The notes under the pieces: generated by a model
Databases searched by the model: none
What the model saw: the letters and a program-made list of their open reading frames with translations, nothing else
What the model was told of the DNA's origin: nothing
Made by a program: the position numbers and the translations under genes
Assembly (NCBI GenBank): GCA_023657465.1
Contig: JAGTJX010000003.1
Coordinates: forward strand, 862,830-926,829
DNA length: 64,000 nucleotides
Direction: 5' to 3'
Origin: Lysobacteraceae bacterium
Lineage (GTDB): Bacteria > Bdellovibrionota > UBA1018 > JAGTJX01
Shown: positions 35,316-45,700 of the stretch, one piece after another
Position numbering within the stretch: position 1 is the first letter of the stretch
How the letters are laid out: every line of letters starts with the position of its first letter

Positions 35316-37723
35316 CCGATGTCCCGTCTAAACTGTTTCCCAGCAAAATCAATTTTTGAAAGTCTGATATAGGCTTCGGTTTTTGAAAACGTAGGACTAT
35401 TCGATAATCCTAGTGCTCCGAGTACTCTGCCTCCTGAAGTGATCCACTTCCCATTCTCAGACTTCTTCACACCAGCGACGAAGCCGTAAGGCCAGACATT
35501 GTCTCTCATGGGAGCTGACCAAAAATCAAGCCCCGTGATCTCATCACCTAGTGTCGGTGAGTCAGGATATCCAGATGATGCAGCCACCACATAGGTTGCA
35601 AATAGTTTTGAAAACGGAATCTCAGCAGGCATCTCGCGCAGTCTTCCCTTCGCACATGCCTCTAACCAAGGATAGAGATCTCCTTCGATGCGAGGGAGTA
35701 CGACTTGAGCTTCTGGATCACCGAAGCGCGCGTTGAACTCCAAGACCCAGTACTTCTTCGTATCACGATTCCACATGAGGCCTGCGTAGAGCACACCTAC
35801 AAACGTAGTCCCTTTGGACTTCATGAGAGAGAGAATAGGAGCGAAAACTTCTTTCGAAACTTGAGTGCGGAATGCTTGATCTTCTGAAACTTCAGCCACT
35901 GGACAAATCGAACCCATGCCGCCTGTATTAGGTCCTGTGTTCCCTTCACCGATACGCTTGAAGTCTCTTGCTGGATCGAGCAGCCTGAAATCATCTCCAT
36001 CACAAATCGCCATCCAGGAGATCTCTTCGCCAACGAGTTTTTCTTCGATGACAAGCTTGCCGTTTGAGAGTGGCAATAGCTTCTCGACTGATTCCATCGC
36101 GTGCTTCTTAGAATCACAGACGATGACACCTTTACCAAGTGCGAGACCATCGATCTTCACAACGAACCCTGCCCACTCTTCATTATCGATAATCTTCTTC
36201 GCTTCAGAGAGTTGGCTCACGACTCGGTAGCGTGCAGTGGGAACATTGGCTTCACGCATGATGTTTTTGCTAAACGCCTTACTCCACTCGAGTTGAGCTG
36301 CTGCCTTCTTAGGTCCGAAGACAGGCACGTTCTGCTGAGAGAAAAAATCAGCGAGACCATCAGCGAGCGCCTGATCAGGGCCGATGACGACAAGATCAAT
36401 GCCTTCATCCTTAGCTCTACGAGCGAGTGCAATTCCTGTCTCTCGCCAACGCTCAAACGGCATGAAGTCGTTACCTGCGGCCATAATGACCTTAGCTACT
36501 TGCGTAGACTGAGAGAGCTTCCACGCAATCACGTGTTCGCGTGCGCCACTACCCACGACTAAAACTTTTTTGCCACCTGAGGACTTGAGATTGATTCTGG
36601 AATTAAATCTATCGATCCAGCTGGGTAAAGATCCTGCGAGGGGATCAATTTCAGTGCCTGTTATCACTTCTGAGAGTACGGGATAAAGCCTAGTTGCAAG
36701 ATCGAGCATTTCCTTAGGTAATGTGTGAGGTTTTTCTATGCAGAAGGGTTTCCATTCGAGAATTTTTTTGGATTTGGCTTCAGCTTTGGCTCTTACAGTT
36801 GCAGCGAACCAAGCAGATTTACGGTAATGCTCACGTAAGAATTCTTTAGAAAGTTGAATATCGCCTGAGAGGATTCGAAGTTCATCAGGTCCAATCGCAT
36901 CAACGAGAATGATCTTGCCTTCATCTGTCACTGCCCACTCGAGTTTTCCGTCAGCAAGATTGAGTCCATGTTTTAAGAATTCATGTTTGAGGAATCCCCC
37001 CACCCATGAGGTCAAGGTGGTCATCTTCACAAACTGTTCGCGTGAGAGACCAGATATATCGAGAGCCTCAGTCTCTGGTACAAAACGATCCGAGGGTTCG
37101 AGCTTAGTAAAGGTTTCAATCACTGGTGTAGCGAACTGAGTGCCTACTTGAATATTTTTATCCTGAGAGCGCTCAAGATAAGAGCTACCGGGAGGAACAG
37201 AAAACCTAAACACCACTTCAAGCGGAATGAGTCTCGTCTCGCGAGAAGTTTTATTTTGAGAGTAGTCTCCGTTCACTGGAGGAATCACAGTTACTGGTCG
37301 AACAGCCATGAGAGAGTAATCAAAGTTCTTCATCCCCAAGAACTTCAACGGATGAATCGTTTCTTGAGAACGCTCCTCATTGAATTCACTAGGAGCAATC
37401 ACTCCTAAGTAGTGAGTCTTCAGTCCATGTTTCTGAAGTCCTTCGCCGACATCGATGAAATCCGCCTTGTTCCCACGCCTAAGATCGTGCGCTGTTTTAG
37501 ATTTTGAGAATTCTTTCCAAGCTTCAGGATTTTCTAATTTTTCAAAGAAGTAAGCAGCAAGTGCTGTAAGAGCTTGGCCTTTTTTGGGGAGTGAATCAGG
37601 CATCCTTCCCCAATCAAAAACAGAGTAAGCATCCGTGTACTTAAAAACAATCGCGGGACCTTGGTCTGTCTTAAACGTTCCCCACAGATCCTTCACTGAT
37701 CCAGAGTAGAATCGTTTAATCAT
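35309..37723 (-). CDS. PurC-PurD fusion: SAICAR synthetase and GAR synthetase
   Basis: 804 residues carrying two purine enzymes. Residues 1-370 are SAICAR synthetase (YSGSVKDLWGTF start; PLEVVFRFSVPPGSSYLER; LADGKLEWAVTDEGKIILVDAIGPDELRI in diverged form). Residues 385-804 are GAR synthetase: VLVVGSGAREHVIAWKL, VVIGPDQALADGLADFF, the ATP-grasp segment FVVKIDGLALGKGVIV, NTGGMGSICPV and FNARFGDPEAQVVLPR. No stop or frame change separates them. The two activities are not consecutive in the pathway, so direct channelling between them is not expected. Confidence 0.93.
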   Translation of the reverse strand: MIKRFYSGSVKDLWGTFKTDQGPAIVFKYTDAYSVFDWGRMPDSLPKKGQALTALAAYFFEKLENPEAWKEFSKSKTAHDLRRGNKADFIDVGEGLQKHGLKTHYLGVIAPSEFNEERSQETIHPLKFLGMKNFDYSLMAVRPVTVIPPVNGDYSQNKTSRETRLIPLEVVFRFSVPPGSSYLERSQDKNIQVGTQFATPVIETFTKLEPSDRFVPETEALDISGLSREQFVKMTTLTSWVGGFLKHEFLKHGLNLADGKLEWAVTDEGKIILVDAIGPDELRILSGDIQLSKEFLREHYRKSAWFAATVRAKAEAKSKKILEWKPFCIEKPHTLPKEMLDLATRLYPVLSEVITGTEIDPLAGSLPSWIDRFNSRINLKSSGGKKVLVVGSGAREHVIAWKLSQSTQVAKVIMAAGNDFMPFERWRETGIALARRAKDEGIDLVVIGPDQALADGLADFFSQQNVPVFGPKKAAAQLEWSKAFSKNIMREANVPTARYRVVSQLSEAKKIIDNEEWAGFVVKIDGLALGKGVIVCDSKKHAMESVEKLLPLSNGKLVIEEKLVGEEISWMAICDGDDFRLLDPARDFKRIGEGNTGPNTGGMGSICPVAEVSEDQAFRTQVSKEVFAPILSLMKSKGTTFVGVLYAGLMWNRDTKKYWVLEFNARFGDPEAQVVLPRIEGDLYPWLEACAKGRLREMPAEIPFSKLFATYVVAASSGYPDSPTLGDEITGLDFWSAPMRDNVWPYGFVAGVKKSENGKWITSGGRVLGALGLSNSPTFSKTEAYIRLSKIDFAGKQFRRDIGW

Positions 37724-39201
37724 GCCTGTCCGCCTTTTCTATCAGTAGCCCTGCGCTCAATCATGCGTTGAGATGTGGAAACATCGGTTGGATACTTGCC
37801 ATCGAGACAAGCCATGCAAGGCAAGAAATCTTTTGCAATCCCCTCGCCTGCGTCTCTGATCGACTCACGGAGACCTTCAATGTCTTGATAGATGACTGCA
37901 TCAGCTCCCAATTCCTTCTCAATCTCTGCATCCGTACGACCATAGGCGATGAGTTCCTTCTGATTCGGAAAATCAATCCCGTAGAAACACGGATGTTTAA
38001 TCGGAGGACAGGTTGAGACAAAATAAACTTTGGTTGCGCCCGCATTGCGCACAAGTTCAATGATCTTCTTCGACGTTGTTCCGCGAACTATTGAATCGTC
38101 CACCAAGATCACACGCTTCCCTACAAACTCTGATTTCACGGGAGAGAGCTTCATGTTCACAGCTTTCTGGCGCTTGTCTTGATTATCGAGAATGAATGTG
38201 CGCTTGATGTAGCGATTCTTAATGAGGAGCTCACGGTAAGGAACTCCTAATTCTTCAGAGAGAGAAATCGCAGCAATACGAGCAGTATCAGGAACTGGAA
38301 CAACGACGTCGGCTTCAAGCCCTTGAGCCTTCATGCGCTCCTTGATGAGCACTGCTAGCTTCTTACCGAGATTAATACGCGCACCATAAACTGGAATTTT
38401 ATCAATGACGGATTCGGGAGATGCAAAATAAATCCACTCGAACATGCAAGGACGCGCTTGTTTCTGGATCAGAACTTTCGTCTGAACTCCACCATCGACG
38501 TCGATGTAGAGCAGTTCACCTGGAGCAATGTCTCGCTTCAATTCATAACCATTGAACTCAAGCGCCACTGTCTCACTTGCTACCATGTGAGCAATTCCGC
38601 CTGGAGCTGTTGCATCTACTTTCGTTCCCCAAACTATTGGGCGAATACCGTGCGGATCTCTGAATGCCACCAGTCCGTGATCTGCAATCACAGCAGCGAT
38701 CGAGTAACTGCCAATCGCCTTCTCGTGTAGCGTCTTCACAGCCTTGCAGAATGTTTCAAAGCTTAAATGCTCGTTGTTTTCAGTCGTGAGTGCTTGCGCG
38801 AATAAATTGAGTAGAACCTCGGTGTCTGAATGAGTGAGGAGTTGTCTGCGAGTGGATTTTAACTCCTGAGCGAGTTCATCTGAGTTCACGATGTTTCCGT
38901 TATGAATCATTCCAATTCCAAACGGAAAAGTCAGGATCATGGGCTGTACTTCTGCAAGTGTGCCTCTCCCTGCAGTGGAATAACGAGTGTGACCGAGACC
39001 TAAGTCCCCGACTAACTCTTCCATGTTTTCACGATTAAAAACGGATTCGACTAAGCCTGTGTTTCTGACTCTGTGTACGCCTTCGGAGCTCAGGGTGAGG
39101 ATTCCCGCAGCATCTTGTCCCCGATGCTGGAGTGTGGTCAGCGCTAGTAGCGCTTCGCGGGACGCATCTTTTGCGCCGATCATTCCGACTATTCCGCACA
39201 T
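37720..39201 (-). CDS. purF: Amidophosphoribosyltransferase
   Basis: First committed step: PRPP and glutamine to phosphoribosylamine. 493 residues from ATG 39201. I chose this start because it places the catalytic Cys at position 2 (MCGIVGMIGA); the frame is open 33 bp further. The Ntn glutaminase (LQHRGQDAAGI; GLGHTRYSTAG; NGNIVN) is followed by the phosphoribosyltransferase PRPP loop VILVDDSIVRGTT. The ribosome-binding site is weak. A short leader frame with a strong Shine-Dalgarno lies 60 bp upstream. Confidence 0.95.
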   Translation of the reverse strand: MCGIVGMIGAKDASREALLALTTLQHRGQDAAGILTLSSEGVHRVRNTGLVESVFNRENMEELVGDLGLGHTRYSTAGRGTLAEVQPMILTFPFGIGMIHNGNIVNSDELAQELKSTRRQLLTHSDTEVLLNLFAQALTTENNEHLSFETFCKAVKTLHEKAIGSYSIAAVIADHGLVAFRDPHGIRPIVWGTKVDATAPGGIAHMVASETVALEFNGYELKRDIAPGELLYIDVDGGVQTKVLIQKQARPCMFEWIYFASPESVIDKIPVYGARINLGKKLAVLIKERMKAQGLEADVVVPVPDTARIAAISLSEELGVPYRELLIKNRYIKRTFILDNQDKRQKAVNMKLSPVKSEFVGKRVILVDDSIVRGTTSKKIIELVRNAGATKVYFVSTCPPIKHPCFYGIDFPNQKELIAYGRTDAEIEKELGADAVIYQDIEGLRESIRDAGEGIAKDFLPCMACLDGKYPTDVSTSQRMIERRATDRKGGQA

Positions 39202-39260
39202 AGGCATTTTTATTACCATGTCTGGGGGTGACAAGTCGCCTCATAAATAAGTAAAACCAA

Positions 39261-39340
39261 TTAGAACGTGCGTTGCCAAATAGCGGCAAGAGCAGCGCAT
39301 AAGACATGCATTCACCCCTCCTATTACCGTTTTTTGGCAA
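39261..39340 (-). promoter_or_regulatory. purF leader: 16-codon frame and long-range stem
   Basis: AGGAGG (39322-39317) stands five bases before ATG 39311, which opens a 16-residue frame ending in TAA at 39261. TTGCCAAA (39340-39333) and TTTGGCAA (39280-39273) are perfect complements flanking this ribosome-binding site and most of the leader frame. Translation of the leader would disrupt the stem. It could couple or attenuate purF expression. No known purine riboswitch is recognisable. Confidence 0.4.
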
Positions 39341-39528
39341 TGGCACTCAGTACGATGGTTTAAGTTGACAACCAGACGATGTTTCGTCAGTCTTTTGACA
39401 TCGACGAGCATAGATTTGCAACTCGCCGCGTGAATGGGTTACATTCATGCAAGGCGGACGTTTCGGGCGCAGTGACGGGCCCGGAGTAGAGAAAAACAAA
39501 TTTACCGCTCAAGGAGGATACTAGATTA

Positions 39529-39753
39529 ATGAGCACTCAACAGAGCCCTGTCACGGGCGTTATTGATGAGGATTTGGTCATTATTGATTTTGGTAAGTAC
39601 GAAGGACGTAACATCAGGGACATTGCAGAAATCGACCCTGAGTTCTACCAGAAGCTAGTCGCAGAAAAAGAAAACGGCGCATACGCCATCCGAAGAAACC
39701 GCGATAAAACTTTCAGACTTTATATCAATCCGCTTTCAGATATCGATCATTGA
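39529..39753 (+). CDS. Small conserved protein with FGKYEG motif
   Basis: 74 residues behind a good ribosome-binding site (AAGGAGG). DFGKYEGRNIRDIAEIDPEFYQKL resembles the small C-terminal module of exonuclease-X-like proteins and stand-alone homologues (FGKYKG...DP.Y). NGAYAIRRNRDKTFRLYI follows. It is divergent from purF and convergent with the next gene, overlapping its end by 7 bp. Function unknown, possibly nucleic-acid related. Confidence 0.65.
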   Translation: MSTQQSPVTGVIDEDLVIIDFGKYEGRNIRDIAEIDPEFYQKLVAEKENGAYAIRRNRDKTFRLYINPLSDIDH

Positions 39754-40796
39754 TTGACCAGACTTAGAGCTACCTGGGCTGCGAGCCTATCAGTGTAATA
39801 GATCATGTCCATGTAGACGTCTTTCAAGAGACTGACTTGAGTTATATTTGGATCACCTGGATATCTTGTTAGAGAAAACAAATTCAAAACATCGATTTGT
39901 TCTTCACGTTCTATAAAATAAATAAAATCTGGAGCTCCATCTGTATCTAGTAATTTGAAGCTCTGTTTTTGATTATAAATAGAGTTCACCATTAAAATAT
40001 TCATATTTTCATAAAGACCTGGACTGACCTTGCTCCAAATTTCTGATTGCATATCGATAGGACCGAACCCCACCACTGGCATGACATGAATCATTCCTTC
40101 TTCTTCAGGATCACCAAAAGTCTTCCACTCGTTTCTATCTACACTTGTCATGATTGGATAAATTCCCTGGTTCAAGTAATTCTTGGTATTCTCCGTCAGG
40201 CTATTCCAGTCAGTTTTCTTGCCCTGAAATTTGCCCATATAAACTTTGAGTCCATCGATCCCTACGCTCTGTTCTTTCCAAGCTCTACCAATAGCGAGTT
40301 TCAAATAACGGTTCACCTCGGGAAGTGATGAAAGAGACTTAAGTCCCGCAACTCCTGTGAACTTCACTGGCTTCAATTCAAAAATCGCTTGATCGAGAAG
40401 CTTTGTCATTGTCTCTGTCGATTGAGCAGCTCCTGCCGGATCATAGGTAACAAGGTAGCGAAGTACCCAAGTCACATAGGTGTATCCACTGCAGAATCCA
40501 TAGCGTCTGATGTAGACATCTGTCATGTCATTGTAACCAAAACTGAGGAAGTTCTCTGGGTTGTTCAAATCCCAATTAGTTTTTTGTTTCTGCTTGAGTA
40601 ACTCAACAGCCTTCGGATACTACTTGATTACATCTGAGAACTGGGGTTGAGTGTGCCTCTGATAAAGGAATGCAATCGGATTGAGAACATAATGAAAGGC
40701 TCTGTTTCTCAAACCCTCTTTGAGCAAATCCTCTTGATCGATGATCTGTTGGGCTTGTACTGAAAGCAAACTCACTAATACTAAAAACAAATTCAT
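39747..40796 (-). pseudogene. Secreted paralogue interrupted by an in-frame amber codon
   Basis: From ATG 40796 a signal peptide (MNLFLVLVSLLSVQAQ) leads to QPQFSDVIK, then TAG at 40622-40620. The same frame then runs intact for 290 residues to 39747 (YPKAVELLKQ, FCSGYTYVTWVLRYLVTYDPAG, MIHVMPVVGFG, DRLAAQVALSLVNQ). The neighbouring gene is a full-length paralogue that reads NDPEAIRILKK at this place. A single nonsense change is the simplest reading; suppression is possible because the rest has not decayed. Confidence 0.75.
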
Positions 40797-40799
40797 GTT

Positions 40800-41858
40800 C
40801 TACTTTCCCCCGAAAGCTTTCTTCAAATTCATCGCTACTTGTGCAGCGATACGGTCTTGGTAATAAATGAGGTCAATGTAGGAACTCATGAGGACTGAGT
40901 TTTTCTCTTCATCATATCCCACCATCAGAGCATCATTGCCTACTTGTAAGAAACCCTTCTGAAAATTCCGATTCACAGTATGAAGCATGCTGATTACAGG
41001 TCGACCGACATGCTGAGTGAGTTCATTCATGTATCTTGGATTCTTCTTAAAAAAATCTTCATCTTGAAAATCCGATAACTCTAATGTCTTGGTATTCATC
41101 ACAGGCATGACATGAATCATTCTCACGCCTTGTGGGTCTCCTAACTTCTTCCAAGGTTCTCTTGCCACTGCATAAAAAATCGGTTGAATGCCATTCTCGA
41201 TGTAGAATTTGATTTTGGAATTTACTGACTTCCAATCGACAGACTTGCTTCTGTATTGATCGAGATACATGCCTAGTCCTGGAGTCGTAATACTTTGCTC
41301 TTTCCAAGTTCTTGCTACTTGGCGCTTCAGATAGAGCTCGATCTCAGGCTGAGAAGATAATTCAAGAAGACTTCCTACTCCACTGATCGTCACAGGTTTC
41401 AGCTGATAGAGAGCTTGATTCAACCTCTTGATCGTTTCCTTCGGTGTGAGGAGCTCACCAGCTGGATCGTAGAACACCAAGTAGCGCATGAGCCAAGTCA
41501 CATAAGTATAACCACTACAGAATCCTACTTCATCAATATAGATATCATCCATCTCTTGGTAATCAAACGAGAGGAAGTTTCTCTGATCATTCAGATTCCA
41601 ATGACGGATCTGAATTTTTTTAAGAATACGAATCGCTTCGGGATCGTTCTTCACTACTTCTGCAAACGTCGTGACTTGAAGATTCTTCTCCATGATGAGA
41701 ACGGGCAGTGGAGTGACGAGAAGTTTCAATGCCTTGAATGCGAGCTCTTCCCACACTAACGACCACTGACTGGGTACCTGAGTGTCATCTATGGGTTGAC
41801 CATCTTGTGAGAAAGCAGGAGTGGATAAACACAAAATAAGAATGAGAATTGTTTTCAA
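40800..41858 (-). CDS. Secreted protein, intact member of a tandem pair
   Basis: 352 residues with a signal peptide (MKTILILILCLSTPAFSQ). Shared with the neighbour: FLSFDYQEMDDIYIDEVGFCSGYTYVTW, YDPAGE, RTWKEQS, MIHVMPVM and DLIYYQDRIAAQVA. The conserved Cys (GFCSGYTYV) and His (MIHVMP) could be a cysteine-peptidase-like pair, but I do not recognise the family. It is upstream of the amber-interrupted copy, 4 bp away, so the pair forms one transcription unit. Confidence 0.7.
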   Translation of the reverse strand: MKTILILILCLSTPAFSQDGQPIDDTQVPSQWSLVWEELAFKALKLLVTPLPVLIMEKNLQVTTFAEVVKNDPEAIRILKKIQIRHWNLNDQRNFLSFDYQEMDDIYIDEVGFCSGYTYVTWLMRYLVFYDPAGELLTPKETIKRLNQALYQLKPVTISGVGSLLELSSQPEIELYLKRQVARTWKEQSITTPGLGMYLDQYRSKSVDWKSVNSKIKFYIENGIQPIFYAVAREPWKKLGDPQGVRMIHVMPVMNTKTLELSDFQDEDFFKKNPRYMNELTQHVGRPVISMLHTVNRNFQKGFLQVGNDALMVGYDEEKNSVLMSSYIDLIYYQDRIAAQVAMNLKKAFGGK

Positions 41859-41923
41859 CCTAAGCCCCCCGAACTCAATTCAACTAGCGGGGTGTATTTC
41901 GAATCACACTCAAAAACAAGAGC

Positions 41924-42721
41924 CTACTTCCACTCTCCAACAAAAACTCTCGACGCAGGACCTTCCATCCACACCGAATCAGACTGCGCGCCGCTCCACT
42001 CGATCGATAGCATCCCACCTGGGAGATGCACCGACACCTGTGCGTCACACTTCTTCTCGGCTACCATCGCTGCAACCACTGCACACGCACCGCTTCCACA
42101 CGCGAGAGTCACTCCTGCACCGCGCTCCCATACACACATGTGGATGTTCTTACGATTCTCCACCCACGCCCACTCGACGTTGGTGCGATTGGGGAATCGG
42201 GAATTGAGCTCGATTTGAGGACCTAGAGTAGTGATGTTGAGATCGGTGAGATCTTTGTGAGAGTCCAATTCAATCACTGCATGAGGATTGCCCATGTTCA
42301 CTTCGGTGAATGAAATCTTGTCTACTGATTGTGAGAGATTCAATACTTGCGGTGCACCCATGTCCACTCGTGCGCCTTTGCTTGTCAGAGTGATGGGATA
42401 CACACGGCTCATGACTTCGATCGGGATTTCCTTGCGGCCCGGATGTTTCTCGGCGAAGTAAAGTGCGACAGCTCGAATGCCGTTGCCACACATCTCAGAA
42501 GTTTCACCATCAGCGTTCCTGAGATCCATGCGACCGAGCGCTAGTGGACTCATAGGAAGTGTGAGGTGTAGGATCTGATCTGCACCAATGCCGTAGTGAC
42601 GATCACAGAGTTTGCGCGCGAGATCAGCGTTCAGTTTCAACGATGGATTCTTAGCTTGGTCAATGAGAATGAAGTCATTGCCTAAGGCTTGCCATTTTTC
42701 AAAGTGGATCGCGGCGGACAT
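41924..42721 (-). CDS. dapF: Diaminopimelate epimerase
   Basis: Interconverts LL- and meso-diaminopimelate for lysine and peptidoglycan. 265 residues. The two catalytic cysteines are in ADGETSEMCGNGIRAVALY and VTLACGSGACAVVAA. The N-terminal FEKWQALGNDFILID and the middle NMGNPHAVIE are typical. It appears monocistronic or leads the tandem secreted pair downstream. Confidence 0.95.
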   Translation of the reverse strand: MSAAIHFEKWQALGNDFILIDQAKNPSLKLNADLARKLCDRHYGIGADQILHLTLPMSPLALGRMDLRNADGETSEMCGNGIRAVALYFAEKHPGRKEIPIEVMSRVYPITLTSKGARVDMGAPQVLNLSQSVDKISFTEVNMGNPHAVIELDSHKDLTDLNITTLGPQIELNSRFPNRTNVEWAWVENRKNIHMCVWERGAGVTLACGSGACAVVAAMVAEKKCDAQVSVHLPGGMLSIEWSGAQSDSVWMEGPASRVFVGEWK

Positions 42722-42766
42722 GTAACTAAATTGACCGATGATGCCTTTTACGTCAATGAATAGTAA

Positions 42767-45700
42767 TTAAGGAGTAGTAACACCAGAACCACTAACAGCT
42801 TTGCTTCCTAGTTTTTTATACTTTTCATGATATTCAATCACTTTAGCATTTATAGACTGGTTTACTTCTGCACAATTCTCATCACCAGAAGGTAGTTTGA
42901 GTTGATCCCTACATTCTTTAAATTTTGCAAGTACTCCTAACATTACATTGTCTTTAAATAAACGACCTATATCAGAAATTCGAAGGATTTCCACTTTATC
43001 TTCTGATAGTTCTACATTGTCCCAAAAGCATTTTACTTTTTTATTGTCTTTAGGATCTTCTATGCATTTTAACTTACTTTTTACTGTATCATCATCCATT
43101 ATAGCCATTTCGCCAAATCCGCTTCGTGGATTTATTTGGGGCATCAGAGCACTACAACCACTAATGTTTTTAAACACTGAATTTTCATCTTTCGCTTGTT
43201 GTTTATTTATAATTTTTTTTAAGTCATGCAAAATTGACCCATTTTCACCCAGGAGGTCTAGAGAAGAAATTAAAGGCAAACCTGCTCTTGATACATCACC
43301 TTGACCGCCATGTAATAGCAGACAACCATTTCTCTCAAGAGCTGTTTTCTTTAAATTTTCAATAGCTGTTTTCGCTTCATCTCCGCACTTCTTCTCATCC
43401 TCACCCATCTTTGTAAGGTACTTATTGATCTCTCCACTTTTCTTGCTGATTTCTTTATTAGCGTCGACGGTTCCCTTAGTGAGTGCACCGAATGGATTCT
43501 TACGGAAATCAATTGTTCCACCAGCGACTGCGCTGATTGGATCTTTCGGACGTTGAACGAATCCATTAAGCGGATTGTTATCACCTGAAATCGGTGACCA
43601 TTCCGCTTGTGGAATGAGCGGAATCTCAGTAGAGATACTCACACCAAAACTTGAAAGCTCATTCTGCAAGCTAGCAATCTTTGTATTCAAATCATTAGTA
43701 GCAGATTGAAGTGATGGTAGACCCAAAGCTGGATTACCCATATTGGAGAGCTGCATCCCAAAACCTTCAATGTGTTGAGTTGCAGCGTTAGTGTACTTCT
43801 CATGATCGGACTTCAGGTCATTGATGTCAGTGAGTAAACGGTTTTTGTATCTCTCGATCGCTTCAATACAACGATCCAGACCTAAACAAGAGATGCTATC
43901 TTGCGCTTTCAAGGGTTGAGAGCCTTTCATAGATAATCCTAGTGTAGCGATCGTCTGTGGAGGAAGTGCTGATAAGTTCTGAAGAGGAACGAATCTAGAG
44001 TTAACTGGAAATACAGATGCCATCTGTGGGTTCCCCTGAGATAAACCGTACATATAAACTTTAAACGTATCGAAGCAATTGATCATCGCTTGAATATTAC
44101 TGCCGTTACCCAAGCATGCATTCATATCTACTCCGTATTGTTCAGGAGTAGCCTTTGGTAATCTCAGCACGTTTGAAGCTTTAACAAACACAGATCTAGC
44201 GTCTGCCACTCCCTCTTGAATCTCTTTAAGGAGTGCGAGTCGTTTAGTTTCAATTCCATCTTTGCCGTTAATCGCGTTCTCACGTCTCAAATAGGGTCCA
44301 CTGTTCTTGGCATTCGCTAATTGGAAACACTCTTCAATCTCAGCATTCATGTCTTGAGCTAAGCTTTTGTAAGAATTGCCTATCAATAGGAACTGCATTT
44401 GACCGAATCTCGCAGAGATTGCGGCTTTAATATCTGCCTTAGTTCTTAAGCCACCAGAATTTCCAGAAGGTCCTACTGCTGTACTTGCAGGATCTGGCAC
44501 TTGTCCAAACACACTACTGAGTGCACCAGCAATATCTACGGTTCTCGTTTGCATCTCACCTTGTCTAGATAATGATTGATTCGTGCGAGACATCACAGAC
44601 TGATAATATGCAGGGAGAGTAGGGCTACTACCATCGTTCAGCTGCTTAGTTCTAGTAATAAAAATATTAATTGCCGTACGCGCAACATCGGCTTCATAGA
44701 ATGCTTTAGCATTCTTTGTATCTTGCTCGAGATTCATGAGTTTAGTTTTGATATCAGCAGATTTATCCCAGATCCCACTACGACGCGTGAGAAGATCATT
44801 CAGCTCTTTCTGCATTTGATACATTTTTCCATTAGAGCCATCACCTTCGCCTCGTAAAATTTCCCTCACAACGACTTCATCTAATACTCTTTTGCGTTCT
44901 TTCCTGTGATTGTCTAAAACAGTAAGAGTATCAGCATGCTGCCTATAAACAGCATCGAACTGACCAGACAACATTTGTACATTCTGTTGAATGGATGCTG
45001 ATTTATTTGTTAAGCAAGTTGCAACATCAGCAATCGCTTTGACATGGTTTTTTTGGCAGCTGAGTGCTTTCTTTTCTATTTGGATGAGTCTCATTAAATT
45101 ATTTTTATAAGATGTTTTATTGAAGTTTGTGCAACTAATTGGCGTCGGAAGCTGGTCAATTCCGAAACTCAGACAATCTTCACTCGCCATTGTCTCTAAC
45201 TTATTCAACAGGGTTTCTGTACTGTATCTTTTCGCAGCTTGAGAATCCCGATTAATTTCCAACGTATCCCAATTAAGTGCATCAGGAAGATCCATATCCG
45301 CTTTGGCTTGCTCAATTTGCTTATCTGTATACTCTTTTTGCTTCTTCTTGTTCTCCTTGTTTTCTTTGTCGAAGCGAGCCCATTCATCCTGACAATCCTT
45401 GGATTCTTTGTTCTTCTTATCATTTCTGTCTTTGCATTCTTTTTTAACAGGTTTTGTTTCTGTAAAAATTTTTCTATTTTGCTCTAATTTCTTCTGAAAC
45501 TCTTGCATGCGCTCTGTTGCCTTCACGGCAGGATCTATGAGGGGATTATAAATTCTTGTCTGCAGTCTTAACTCAGCTGGAAAACAGCTGTCATATTGCT
45601 TAATAGAATTACTCATTGGATTGAGTAATGCGTTCGCTGCTGCTCCCATCGGATCTTTGGGATTGAAGTATTGACCTTTGTTTATGGCATTGAGTGGATT

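Noticed and set aside
36101-36562. A 153-codon plus-strand frame opposite purCD
   Set aside because: Antisense to the conserved PurD region with no recognisable motif. A shadow.
39035-39346. A 103-codon minus-strand frame covering the purF start
   Set aside because: It overlaps purF in another frame and is Arg-rich without motifs. Only the short leader frame behind AGGAGG seems worth keeping.
39235-39480. Purine riboswitch before purF
   Set aside because: I could not find the conserved three-way-junction core of guanine/adenine riboswitches or other purine-sensing aptamers.
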